Shown: positions 1 to 11,447 of the stretch, piece after piece
Layout: the number at the start of each line of letters is the position of its first letter
How positions within the stretch are numbered: position 1 is the first letter of the stretch
NCBI RefSeq assembly: GCF_030272615.1
Contig: NC_081412.1
Span: 665,130,981 to 665,194,980, forward strand
Direction of reading: 5' to 3'
Source of the DNA: Cryptomeria japonica
Taxonomy: Eukaryota > Streptophyta > Pinopsida > Cupressales > Cupressaceae
DNA: 64,000 bases
The notes under the pieces: generated by a model
Told to the model about the DNA's origin: nothing
Database searches by the model: none
What the model saw: the letters and a program-made list of their open reading frames with translations, nothing else
Made by a program: the position numbers and the translations under genes

Positions 1-1331
1 GCTCTCTTCCAACCTTTAAGACAGACAATTGGATGGATCCTATGACTATATTTGATGTGTCAGAGAATAATTTTGGTGATTTTGTTCCTGTTACAATTGA
101 TTCTTATGTCTTACTTCTATCAAGCAATAATCTGATAGGAGAAACTCCACTTTCATTCTGCACATTTATACAAGTGTGATTGAATATCTGGACTTGTCAA
201 AGAACAATATTAGGGGCAGCATTCCTCCAAATTTGGGGGGATGCATGGAGTTGAATGTTTTAAATTTGGCTCATAATGATTTGCAAGGGGAGATACCAGA
301 GCAACTAGGAAATCTGAGGTCTCTTGGTACACTAAATCTCTATGAAAACAATTTACAAGGTACCATTCCTTCATCTATAATAAATTGTACAGACCTACAT
401 GTATTTGATATTGGAAGCAACCAAATTCAAGGAAACATCCCAATTTTCATTAGAGAGTTGAGACATCTCCGAATTCTGGGCTTGCTTCAAATAAATTTGA
501 AGGCACTATTCCTGCCTTCCCGCTGGAGCTGAAGTTTATACAGATTTTAGATTTATCCCAAAATCGTTTATGAAGACCTATTCCTAAAAACCGAGGAAAG
601 CTAGATGATATGGCCAATGAATCACATAATAATGAATCAGAGTTCACTTGGCATTTTGGAGCTAGTGATCTCTTTCATGACTATGACTTCACGATCTGAG
701 ATCAGGCTACTCTTTGGGTTAAGGGGCGGATAGCTCCATATGAAAAGATATTCAGGGCATTTAGATTTATGGACCTATCCAACAACAAGATATCAGGAAA
801 CATTCCTCCAGAAGTAGGTCTTCTCAAAAATCTAAATTCTTTGAACTTTTCAAGAAATAAATTGAGCGGTTCCATTCTAGAATCTGTTGGGAGCCTTGGT
901 TAAACTAGAGTCCCTGGACCTCTCAGGAAACAATTTGTCTGGAAAGATTCCCTCAAGACTTCTAAGCCTCATGTTCCTTGTGGTTTTGAATGTTTCAGAT
1001 AACATGCTTTCTGGTTTGATACCACAAGGTAAGCAATTTGCAACCTTTGAGGCTTCTTCTTTTGTGGGAAACCCAGATCTACATGGACCTCCATTAGAAA
1101 ATAGAATGAAAGAAAGCAAGAAGAATTGCATAAAGAGAGACAAAGGAAGAGGTAGAGGAAGAGGAGGAAGATGATGGAATGAAGAGATGGTGGGCAATGG
1201 CAGTGGGATTGAGTTATGGGATGGGATATGCCATTGTAATTGCAGTATTGTGCTTCCAAATAAGATGGAGATACAAATATTTCTATTATCTGGATAGTCT
1301 TATGCCACAACTCTTTGCACAACCATGTTGA
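1..1331 (+). pseudogene. RLP pseudogene 1 (3' half of an LRR receptor-like protein, cut by window start)
   Basis: This is the C-terminal half of an LRR receptor-like protein. It aligns throughout with the intact gene at 51543-54473, starting near residue 535 of that protein. LRR repeats (LDLSKNN, NLAHNDLQGEIPEQLGNL), the non-LRR island (WVKGR-like segment near 720), the last LRRs, a charged R/E-rich stretch, the membrane segment (WWAM-VGLSYGMGYAIVIAV, 1189-1250) and the short tail are recognisable. It is broken by a frameshift near 178, a one-base loss near 495-530, a TGA near 571, a Trp-to-TGA change at 697-699 and a one-base gain near 887. The tail is replaced after LDSLMPQLF by three residues and a stop, because 153 bp were inserted at 1318. 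The start lies outside the window. It is not expected to make protein. Confidence 0.9.
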
Positions 1332-1470
1332 AAAATACTAAGACATGTTGCAATAATGATACAACCAAGTTTTCCCTTGAACATAGCATTAATCAAGGTG
1401 TCATTAAGTTGCTTCCCAAATCTGGCGACAGAACTCAAGTTAGAAACTAGAGACCGATCACACTCCTTAA
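1318..1470. other. 153-bp insertion at the 3' end of RLP pseudogene 1
   Basis: The intact paralogue reads from CTCTTTG directly into GACGGCATTGAAAAG. In pseudogene 1 those two blocks sit at 1311-1317 and 1471-1485, with 153 bp between them. The insert contains ACAACCAAGTTTTCC, which resembles sequence in the 3' flank near 2045-2110, so it may be local filler. No target-site duplication or coding content was seen. Confidence 0.7.
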
Positions 1471-2683
1471 GACGGCGTTGAAAAGATACCATAGATAATC
1501 TACTGCCTTCATATTGTAAGTTTTCTCATTTAAAATGTTTTAAAATGCATTCTAATATCTCATGTTAGATATTAAATATAACTCAAGCTATACAATTGCA
1601 TGGCACATTTGGACATTTTCAATCCTAGTTTTATGCTTTATGAATTACATAGTTTTTTATATAATTTAAACTTTATATATTTTAAATGTAATAATTTTTC
1701 TGAATCTTTCATAACTAATTTATATTTTATTTGCAAGAACTCTAGTAAACCTTCATTGCAAATAAAACAATAAAACAAATTATATATATGTATTTTTTTT
1801 TTTTGTTTTTTAAATATAATTTTTTTCTTTTTCATGTATTTGTATTAATGATTATAAAGAGTTATAAGTTTTTAGATTTTAGTATAGTGTAAATATAACA
1901 ATGGTATTCTATGAATCTTGGTCATAGTGAATTTATTTTAAAATGATATTTTATTTTTTGCATGTTTATTTAGATTTTTTTAAATAACTGAAATGTGATA
2001 TAATATATCATTTAAGCATTTGATACATAACAGATAATTTAATTAGTTACCAAGTTTTCCATGGCATTGAATATTTTTATTGCAATAATGACACAACCAA
2101 GACTTTTCAACCTTTAATAGTCAACTTTTATTGTCTTCACAAGAACTCTACTAAACATTCATTGCAAATAAAATAACTCATGTATTTTTTGCTTTTTAAA
2201 ATCTAGTTCAACCTTTTTCAATTTGTGTTTTTAAAAATGTATTTTTTCTATTTTCATGTATTTCTATCAATGATTGTAAATAATTGCAAGTTTCTAGACT
2301 TTAATTATATAATAAATATATGTTAAGTTTAATACGTTAACTTATATGTATGACATTAATAATTTAAAATCTTAGTGAATTTATTTTACAATGACACTTT
2401 ACCATGTATATGTATATTCAGATTTTTTGAAATATTAAAATGTGATTTAATATGTCATTTTATTTTTAGATATATGAAAGATAATTTAAATAATTTACGA
2501 TACAAATAGGTGTTGAGGGATTAGAAAGCATGCATAAAAGTGAGTGGAGTATTTATATATAGTATTTTGAATTCTTTATAGAGCATTTTGCATAGGTTAC
2601 CTTAAGAAAATGTAATTGTAGTCTTCAAGTTGTTAGTTTTCACACCACATAGTCTAATTATGAACTATTTATTGGACACCTTT
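1471..2683 (+). repeat. Duplicated 3' flank of the RLP locus (copy 1)
   Basis: From GGCGTTGAAAAGATACC onward this AT-rich flank matches the flank of the intact RLP (54462-55440). Shared blocks include 'catggcacatttggacattt' and 'tatagtattttgaatt'. Inside copy 1, a segment of about 350-400 bp occurs twice (about 1700-2045 and 2120-2490), whereas copy 2 has it once. The homology is interrupted at 2684 by the gypsy element and resumes at 17018. Confidence 0.8.
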
Positions 2684-5600
2684 TATAGTACCTCTCCTTG
2701 ATCAGACTCTTTTTGGACTTACGTTTGACTTCAATTGACTATTATAAGGATACATTATTGTATACTAATTCAAACTTTATGTGATGTTATTTCATGCTTT
2801 TACTGGATATGCGATGTATGCTTTCTTGTAGTATTTATGTACTTATGATTAATGCTATTTTTATGGATTATTGTTATAGACTGACACTTTTACCTTACAT
2901 ATGTGATGTGTTATTTTTATGTTGCATGTTTGCAAGTATATGGGATGCGAGGGGATGATTTTCATTCACTATCTGTGGTGAGACAGGGAACATCACGATT
3001 CTCCATAATCGATGTGTGTGTCATGTTTGATTATATATTCGTATATATGTATGTGTGGTTAAGTGATGCAAGACATTGCAGGTACAAGTACCAAGTAGGT
3101 ACGGGGTTTGGACTACACCTGGTTTCACAGGTCTAAGCATACCTTATTTGTCCAATGGGAGTGGAGGAGATAGTGGTTGGACCCTAACTTGACCCTCAAT
3201 CACACTCATGTGAGTGTTGTTAGTCGGCCGACTTTCTCATTTGATTGATATGCGAGTCATAGTGTATTAGTATTTTTGCTTTCTGAGTTGTCTTTTGATC
3301 ATTCCTTGTTTTGCATGCTTTCGATTATTTAAATAGTTGTTAAATCGAGTGAATGATGCTAGTTTTGTGTTGACGTAATTAGTGTTTAAATATGCTTTGG
3401 GTAATTGATTTAAATTAAATAGATAAAGTTGCTAGAATTGAATGTTAAAATGGCTTAATATATATTGTGTTAAATAGTATTAATATATTGGGCAAATTAG
3501 TAAGTATAGTCCTTTCTATTTAAATTCCAAAAATGTCATGTTGAGTTAAAATCTCTTAGAAATGGTAAATGAGAAAAATAAACAATAAATCTTTTTCCTC
3601 TCTACCTTTCTTTTTGACTTTTGGTATTTAATGGTTAAAAGAAAAAGAAAAAGAAAAATGTTAATTCATGAGAATAAAGTAAATCAGAATTCCTTATTTG
3701 TTTAATAGCTTTATTTTGATTGGTTGGGGGGGAAACTTTTCAACCTAAAAGTTTAGGTTGAACTATTTTTGTATTTATGCCCGTGAGTTCACGGGAAGGG
3801 GAGGATTCATTTTGGAAGGCAAAATTTGAAAATTGTTTGGAAGAAGGAACTGGTTTGAGAATCTAGTTGCACGGTTGAAGCTCTTCCACAAATTGCTTCT
3901 TGGATAGCTTCATAGGTTGGATAGCCTCTTCTTTTATTTTCATTCAAAAAAAATTAAATTTCTTCCTCTTCTTCCTGTGTGTTGTGTGAAATATTTGTAA
4001 AATGGTTATAGTTGTTTTGGAGTAGTTCCCATAAGATTTAACGGAAATTTAAGTTCATTATTGATTTAGAATGCTTCTACAATCTCCTTCTTTGGTTATT
4101 TCATGTTTATATTTTAGCTTGAAATCAATTCCTCCATTTATGTCTTATGGATGGTATTGATTTTTTGTGTATGTTTTAGTTTTGATTTGTGAAATTTGGG
4201 GGGGTTATGCTGGCAAAATTTTGCCAAATTTGCTCCCTTTGTGTTTTCAAATAATTTCTTCCTAGGTGTTTTAAAAATTAGATGAATGAAGAAATTGAGT
4301 TAATACTTCATCTTTCTCTCATCTTTGTCATTGTTATTTTGCCCAAAATTTTTATTGAGATTTGTTAATCTCTTTGGTTTTCAACCAATTTGGCTTTATG
4401 GAAGAAAAAAAAATTTAAAATGAGTTTTTACACTCTCTATTCTATCACAGAGATTTTTATTTTTATGAAATGTTTTACCAGTAAATATGTGTTTGTTTGG
4501 TAATAGTTTTAAAATAAAATTTAATTTAATTTATTAAAGAAAAGAGAGATGTTTTTTGTATGTCTTGTGTGTCGGGGAGTTGGGCTCTACCCAGCCACGC
4601 TACCCCAGCTGCAAACGGTGGGCCATTGGCCCCACCGCCATATAAATTTGTTTTATATTTTTTAAATTTTTTTTATTTATTTTTATTTATTAAAAATTTT
4701 AATTAGAGTTTTAATAATATTTGGTGTTAAGTAAAAAAAATTATTATTATTTTTTTTAATGAAAAAATATTAAATATAGTTAAATTAATATTATTAATAC
4801 GTATTTTTGTATTAAGTAATATTTCGAGACTATTAGAATGTTTGTAATTAAAATTGGAAATTTATTAATTATTAATCGATTTTAATGATTATTATATACA
4901 TATATATTGGTATATATAATAATTGTTATTAATTTATTAATAATATAATAAAGTGGGTTTATTTGTTGAGAATAAATGATTTTTAATTGGGAAATATTTG
5001 TCTATTATTTTTGGTATGATTTTCACTATTTCAAATTAAACGAATTAAATGGATTATTCTAATTAGTTAGATCCTTAGCCCTCTCAGTGCAATGATGACT
5101 TGACTTTCTCATAATTTCATGTTGTTGATGATTTGTTTAATTTGATCAATGAAAATTGCAAGTTATATTCATGATTGTTGTTCTTTTAAAAGATTGACAG
5201 TGTTGGGTCTTAGTGATTTTAACTTTTCTCGCAAGGGGCTTTAATTGGTTTTTATCCCTCATTTATGTCAGTCATCCTGTTGTGACGTATTTTTGTATCT
5301 CTTGACCAAGTAATGTAGTGTAACCTTGTTGTCGTAACCATGTAGTGCTTGATCCTTATGGTTGGTCAGGGGTTAGTATGCCTTTGTTTTGGCCACTTGT
5401 ATTTGGATAGTGGTGTTATGGCCTTTTGTTTCACCATAGGGTGCTCGTAGAGTAACCATGTTTGTTAGTGTCCTATGAGAGAGTAACTTTCGAGTGGGGG
5501 CCACACCTGAAGTGGATGGTAGGATAACCCCTAGAAAGTCAATTAATAAGTGATAATATAATATTTGATTAGGGGGTGGGTAGCTATAATAATAAGTAAG

Positions 5601-6573
5601 ATATTGTACCCCACACATTGTTGAGTGCTTGTATAGGCTCAAGATGTAGTGGGAAGGCCTGGAATGGCAAACCTACCACCTTGTCTTCACGAAAGGTTGG
5701 TAGGGTCTGCATGAGACTTAGATGGATTCGGGGGTTCGGGAAAGGTTACCAGGATAACCCAGGATGGGGGTCGGGACCTATGGAAACCTAGCCAGGGTAA
5801 CCATCTTAAGTCATGCGATGACACTCTCTCTTTAGGGTCACTAATGTATTGTGAGTTTGTGTCACATGAGTATTGTGGATTCATTTTTTACTATCATCCT
5901 TGTCTTGTTTATTCTTGCTTGAGGGTCCTCTGCTATCTCCTAGCATGGTGGGTGATTCCATTTTGGGATCACATGGTCGGGTGGTAGTGCCACTTTCCAT
6001 CGAATATTCTTGTTCATACCTTCATGTGAGGATTGGCTTCACAGGTGTACGTGTGGTTCGTGATTCATGCTCTGGCTCATGTTGGAGTTTATTCTTATGA
6101 GACCTATGTGGTCAAATGTATCATTAAATTTATGTAACCTTGTAATTTCTATTGATGTTAACTTTAAATGTATTTTAGAAGCCATGTATTTTATGGTCAA
6201 TGTAATCCTAAGAGTTGGAGGTTAGTTATCAGCTTTCGTTATCATATGTATAGATGCTTCATTTTAAAGGAAAGTATATTGTTATTATTTCGATCTTTTA
6301 ATGGTGTAATATGTTATTCCATATGATTAGTTATGTTTATTGAGTAAAGTTGGATTAATTGGATTAATCGTAATTGTGTAATTTAACTTTTAGCTTTAAT
6401 CTTTGTTGGTAACCCTTTAGGAATTATGGTGTAAGTCTTCCGATTGTGTTATTTTGTGCAATGTTGTATTTAATGCACTTAATGTGTTTTATACTTTCAA
6501 AATAAAAATTATTTCACCCCCTTTGTTGCCTAGTTTTGTGGTTTTCCTTTGGGGTTCCTGGCAAGGCATTACA
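2684..6573 (+). repeat. 5' LTR of the gypsy element (3890 bp)
   Basis: It begins TATAGTACC where the 3' LTR has TGTAGTACC, so the canonical TG has decayed to TA. It ends GGCATTACA, just before the primer-binding site. It aligns along its whole length with 11448-17012 except for two blocks found only in the 3' LTR (a hairpin cluster and a nested insert). Apparent short reading frames inside it are not conserved and are not genes. Confidence 0.93.
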
Positions 6574-6575
6574 TT

Positions 6576-6590
6576 TGGTATCCGAGCCCA
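6576..6590 (+). other. Primer-binding site of the gypsy element
   Basis: TGGTATCCGAGCCCA lies two bases after the LTR end. It matches the 3' end complement of plant initiator-Met tRNA (TGGTATCAGAGCC...) with one change. Confidence 0.9.
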
Positions 6591-6725
6591 AGTTTCAACA
6601 CTGGGTATTGTGGGATTGTAGTGAGCCCATTCAGCTTGACCTTTGTGTAGGTCTTAGTGTTGTGTTTCCCTTGTTATTATCCTTGTTGTGGACCTGGTCC
6701 TTTTTTTATTTTGCAGTGTTAGGTC

Positions 6726-7011
6726 ATGGCCAGGAAAGCCAAGGGAGGTGGTCGTGTTGGTGGCCGCAATAGAGGTAAAGGTGGGGGATGGGGTCGAGGT
6801 TCCAACTGCCATAGTCCTTTGCCAACACCCACTCATGTGAGTGCGGATCAGGATCAATCTGTTCATCAAAATGAGCAACATTCAGGTGAGTAGGTTCCCG
6901 AAAGGGAAGAGTTATGACAGATGTTCCAGGAGGTTCTAGCCAGGCTAGGCCTCAGGACTAAGGCTGATCAGCCCATCCATGCTCAGGTTGGGGAGTCGCA
7001 TTAGAAGGTTC

Positions 7012-7103
<92 letters not shown>

Positions 7104-8018
7104 CCTAGTTGACCAGGACCCAGCTACCATGGGTCACATGAGGTACTTGATGAGGTCTAATCCTCCTTTCTTTGATGGTAGAGGTACCAGTCTTGAGGTA
7201 GAGACCTATCTTATCAGTTTAGATCGATGTTTCACCATGTATCCATATGGTAGCAACACCAAGGCGAGATGCACTATCATGCATCTCGAGGGTTTTGCAT
7301 CTATATGGTGGTGGTTAGAGGAGGAGAGGATTAGTGTTAGCATTAACACTGTATCATGGGAGATCTTTCTGGAGAGATTCACAGCATGATTTCTCTCACC
7401 CCAATGGAGACAGACTCGGTAAGACAAGTTCTATGCTTTGTGACAATATGGTTTGTCAATATATCAGTTTGAGCACAAGTTCTATGAGCTTAAACAGTTT
7501 GTTGGTATTGGAAACGATGAGATGATCCTTGTTCAACACTTCTTGAGGGGTCTAAATGACCACATCAGTGGAGGAGTGAGAGTGTTTGAGCCAGCTTTAG
7601 TTGAGGTAGTCGTGCACATGGTGGTTAGTCTAGAGTGCAGATAGGGAGTGTACCTTTTAGTGGGCCCAGAGTTTGTGGGAACCAATCCCAATTGGCTGCA
7701 CCATTTAGGAGTCCTCAGGCACCCGCTAAGGGTGGACAACAACAACAACAGCCACTGAGACCAAAATAGTTCTTGGGCTAGCAAGGTGGCAACTCTAAGC
7801 ATAGGAGGAACAGGAATTGGCAGAGGAGAAGACAGAGTCTTCCAAGGCAGTCCTCTCAGGGTACATCTTAGGCCCCTAGTAGGGGAAGCTTCGAGTAGTC
7901 TAGTGGGCCAACTAGAGGTAGAGGACCTAGTAGGGAAGCTTGCTTCTCCTGTGGATAGTTTGGTCACATAGCCACTCAGTGCCCTCAGTGCTCTCACCAG
8001 ACGGGGAGTTAGAGGCCA
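6726..8018 (+). pseudogene. gypsy gag (degenerate)
   Basis: Structural protein that would form the particle and bind element RNA. The likely start is ATG 6726, the first Met after the primer-binding site, opening into a basic Gly/Arg-rich N-terminus (MARKAKGGGRVGG). The frame is stopped at 6891 and carries a (GA)n run at 7017-7101 that would encode Glu-Arg repeats. The capsid-like region follows from 7129 (NPPFFDGRGT, W-W-EEERI), is frameshifted near 7390, and continues as YQFEHKFYELKQF and HFLRGL. A CCHC zinc knuckle (C-x2-C-x4-H-x4-C) lies at 7941-7982 with its central Gln codon changed to TAG at 7956. Several frameshifts and stops rule out function. Confidence 0.88.
7017..7101 (+). repeat. 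(GA)n microsatellite, 85 bp
   Basis: An uninterrupted GA dinucleotide run lies inside gag. It would read as alternating Glu and Arg. Confidence 0.97.
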
Positions 8019-8079
8019 GCAATATTAAAGCCAATAGTAGGGGATGCAGGTAGATCCCATAGATTATTTGCAGCGATCG

Positions 8080-8675
8080 ATGACCGCCAGGCTGAGCATC
8101 AAGGTATAGTTATTGAGGCTGCAGGTGTGTTGTGTGGTATTCCTAGCTGTGTACTTTTTGACTCTCATGCTTCATATTCTTTCATTTCTTTGTCCATTGT
8201 GGAGCAGTGCGGGCTCATGTCTGCTAAGAAGGCAGATAGGTGGCAAGTAGATTTGGCTATCGATGTGCGTGTGTCCATAGATGCATTTGTGCCCAATTGT
8301 GAGTTGAACCTAGGATCCTTTGTTACTTTAGTTGATCTTCGAGTCATTCCTTTGGGGTCCTATGGAGTAGTGTTGGGGATGGATTTCCTATCATCTCACA
8401 GTGCTCGTGTAGACTATCATCAGAAGACAGTAGAGTGTTTAGATGACCATGGTAGGAAAGTGGGGATCGTTGGAGTTCAAAGATTGATATCCTTACGTAT
8501 GATTTCTGCTATGCACCTTAAGTACTGTATGCGTCAAGGGTGTCAGCTTTTTGCAGTTGCTGTTGAGGATGTGGATGAGGAAGAAAGTCAAGAAATTTCT
8601 CTTGATGGTCACCCTATACTTAGAGAGTATGCGGATGTGTTTTCGTTAGATATTCTTGGTATGCCTCCAAAGTGA
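8080..8675 (+). pseudogene. gypsy retropepsin (aspartic protease) domain
   Basis: Protease that would process the polyprotein. The open stretch from about 8127 has the pepsin-like start (VLFDS-ASYSFIS), the middle strands and the VLGMDFL flap-distal motif typical of plant gypsy proteases, then a linker with VEDVDEEES and YADVF leading into RT. The catalytic triad Asp-Ser/Thr-Gly reads Asp-Ser-His, so the conserved Gly is lost. That change and the stop at 8673 indicate an inactive relic. The 182 open residues make this one of the best preserved parts of the element. Confidence 0.9.
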
Positions 8676-10010
8676 GACATAGACTTTTGCATTGACTTGG
8701 TTCCTAGTGCAGAAGCTATTGCAAGAGCCCCATATTAGATGACTACTTAGGAGTTGAGTGAGTTGAAGTTGTAGATGGAGGAATTGTTGGCCAAGGGGTT
8801 CATTTGTCCTAGTGTTTCTCCTTGGGGTGTGCCTATTATCTTTGTTAAGAAGAAGGATGGTTCTCTTCAGTTATGCATTGATTACCGACAGCAGAATAAG
8901 GTAACCATCCGGAATCAATATCCATTGCCTTGCATAGATTATATTTTTGACTAGGTAAAGGGAGCCAAGGTGTTCTCTAAGATTGATCTGAAATCTAGGT
9001 ATCATTAGTTGCACATTCATGATGTAGACATTCATAGGACAACATTTTGTACTCGTTATGGTCACTATGAGTTAACAGTGGTGCCATTTGGGTTGACAAA
9101 TGCACCTTCGATTTTCATGAGCCTCATGAATGGGGTTTTTTTGCACCTACCTTGATCATTTTGTCCTTGTGTTCTTCGATGACATATTGATTTACTCTAG
9201 ATCTATGGAAGAGAATGAGGGCCACTTGCGATAGGTATTGCAGTGCTTGAGGGAGAATCAACTTTATGCCAACCTAGCAAAGTGTGATTTCTTCTAGTCT
9301 GAGGTGAACTATCTTGGTCATGTGGTTTCGGGAGAAGGTGTATCCATGGATCCTTCTAAGATCCAAGACATTGTTGATTGGCCAACGTCAACCAATGTTT
9401 CAGAGGTTTGAAGTTTTATGGGTTTGGTTGGATATTACCGTCGCTTTGTTTAGGGTTTTTCCCAGATAGGTCACTTGATTACATCTCTTCAGAGGAAAGG
9501 GAAGAAGTTTGTTTCATCAGAGCATTGTGAGTCATCTCTTTGTACCTTGAAGGAACTCCTTGTCAGTGCTCTAATTTTGGCAGTCCTTGATCCATCTAGA
9601 GATTTTATGGTATGCACAAATGCCTCTTTAGAAGGTATAAGTGTAGTGCTTATGTAGGATGGATGTGTGGTTGCCTATAAATCTCGCAAACTCAAGGACT
9701 ACAAGTTGAACTATCCAGTTCATGATTTGGAGTTGGCAGCTATAGTGCATGCATTGGTTAGATGGCAACACTTTTTATTGGGACGTTGGTTTGAGCTGCA
9801 TAGTGATCACTGTAGTTTGCAGTATATTTTCACGTAGCCGACTTGAATGCTCAACAACGAAGATGGATGGAATTCCTCTACGAGTATGATTTTGAGGTTC
9901 AAAATATTCAGAGGAAAGAGAACATGGTGGTAGATGCTTTGAGTCGTAGGCGACATGAAGTTTCAACATTGTCCCTTGGAGTAGACTTGAGAGAGAATTC
10001 TTGGAGTTCT
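8676..10010 (+). pseudogene. gypsy reverse transcriptase and RNase H
   Basis: RT copies element RNA and RNase H removes the template. In order: a degenerate lead-in with three TAG stops (8736, 8748, 8772); [16 protein letters not shown] and [31 protein letters not shown]; the active-site motif FFDD at 9172-9183 (usual form F/YxDD); LYANLAKCDFF; GLVGYYRRFV; then RNase H (DFMVCTNAS, YPVHDLELAAIVHAL-W) and the tail VVDALSRRR near 9930. Frameshifts occur near 9135 and 9838. Stops at 8952, 9006, 9232, 9295, 9451, 9655 and 9835 are TAG at positions where relatives have Gln, and TGA at 9409 replaces Arg. It is clearly gypsy RT and clearly dead. Confidence 0.95.
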
Positions 10011-10089
10011 TCCTCAAGACACCTGGTACTAGGATGTTAGAGTCATCACGAAGTCCAGAAGGCCATTAGAGGGTAGACATTCTGGATGT

Positions 10090-11200
10090 AACCTTGAGGC
10101 AGATGGTCTTCTTCAAAATCTTGGATGGATCTATGTACCTCCTTTGGAGGGTCTTTGTGTTTTAATAATGACTGAGGCCCATCGTGCACCTTATTCGGCA
10201 CACCCTGGTGTCAAGAAGATGCACGCAGATCTTAGACAAATATATAATTGGGTTGGTATGAAATGTGACATTGCTGATTTTGTGTCGAAGTGTTTAGAAT
10301 GTCAGCAGGTGAAGGAGGAGCATCAACACCTTGTAGGGCTTTTACAGCCTAATTTGGTACCAAACTGGAAATGGGATATCATTTCCATGGATTTCATTGT
10401 GGGGTTGCCTGTTTCTTCACATCATCATGATGCCATCATGGTCATTGTTGATAGATTGACCAAAGTTTCTCATTTTGTTTCTATTCAATCTCTTATACAG
10501 CAGTAGTGGTGGCACAAGTCTTCTTGGAAGATGTGGTTGAGATTGCATGGGATCCCAAGGCAGATCATTTCTGACAGAGATCCTGTCTTTACCTCAGCAT
10601 TGTGGACCTCACTTTAACATGCTTTGGGGACCCAGTTGAACTTCAGTTCAGATTGTCACCCAGAGGCCGACGGTCAGACTAAGCATGTAAATCAGGTCTT
10701 GGAGGACATGCTTCACATGTATGTTATGGATCAATAGTCACGCTAGTTGGAATACCTTTGCCTTGTGGAGTTTTCTTATAACAAAAGATATCACAGCTCT
10801 ATAGGCCTGTCTCCCTACCAGGCATTGTATGGTCATCCTTACCGTACTCCTTTGAGTTGGGATCGGTTAGAGGATAGGGTGAGGTTAGGTCCGGATTTTC
10901 TTTGAGAGATGGAGCAGCAGGTTGAGCAAATTTGTGGGCATTTGATTACTGCTTAGGATAGGCAGAAGAAGTATGTCGATGCTCATAGAGTTGATCATCA
11001 ATTTTCTAGTTGGTGACTGTGTAATCTTGAGAGTGCATCCGCAGAAGAGTCCGATCTATTATGGAAAGGGTTCTAAGTTGGTGCCTCATTATGTTGGCCC
11101 TTTTGAGATCCTTGAGAGGATAGGACATGTTTCCTACCATCTTGCCTTGCCACTGAGTCTATCTCGCATCCATATCTTTCATGTTTCTATTCTTTGACCT
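10090..11200 (+). pseudogene. gypsy integrase
   Basis: Integrase joins the element DNA to the host. The zinc-binding HHCC module is present (H...HPGVKKMH, then C-LEC, 10160-10310), as is the first catalytic Asp in WDIISMDFIVGLP (10372-10410). Frame is lost near 10500. The second Asp follows in IISDRDPVFTS (about 10563). The third catalytic position, 36 residues on, is Lys instead of Glu (DGQTKHVNQ, near 10676). The GKGSKLVPHYVGPFEILERIG segment near 11060-11130 is the usual post-core region. TAG stops at 10735, 10744 and 10954 replace Gln, and TGA at 10903 replaces Arg. Confidence 0.93.
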
Positions 11201-11229
11201 TATCATCCTGATGTGACTCATGTTCTTCA

Positions 11230-11412
11230 TTGGAATGCTTTGCAGTTCAAGGAAAGGTAGCTTTCCATGGAGCCCGTGTGCAAAGTTGGGAGTTGACCCT
11301 CAGGGATCATACCATCGACCAGGTAAGGGTCCTATGGGACCCAAATGATGAGACCTCGGCGACATGGGAGGATGCAACGAAGATGAGAGAGCTTTATTCT
11401 TATCTGTTTTAG
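11230..11412 (+). pseudogene. Integrase C-terminal chromodomain
   Basis: The last pol stretch reads LRDHTIDQVRVLWDPNDETS followed by ATWEDATKMRELYSYLF and a TAG stop at 11410-11412. The R-x-I-x-x-V-x-V-x-W and ATWE...M pattern is the chromodomain that ends chromovirus integrases. In active relatives it steers integration toward particular chromatin. Aromatic-cage residues could not be judged without an alignment. Confidence 0.85.
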
Positions 11413-11434
11413 GCTTTTAGGAGTAAGCCTAGTT

Positions 11435-11447
11435 TTGGGGGGGAGGA
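11435..11447 (+). other. Polypurine tract of the gypsy element
   Basis: The purine run GGGGGGGAGGA sits directly before the 3' LTR start TGTAGTACC, where plus-strand DNA priming is expected. Confidence 0.9.

Noticed and set aside
2903..6772. Several open stretches of 60-90 codons in the gypsy 5' LTR
   Set aside because: They are not conserved in the 3' LTR, lie in non-coding LTR sequence and have no recognised motif.
7941..10956. TAG read as Gln (alternative genetic code) because stops fall at Gln positions
   Set aside because: The intact host gene uses normal codons and neighbouring dead elements show the same decay along with frameshifts. Deamination explains the pattern without recoding.
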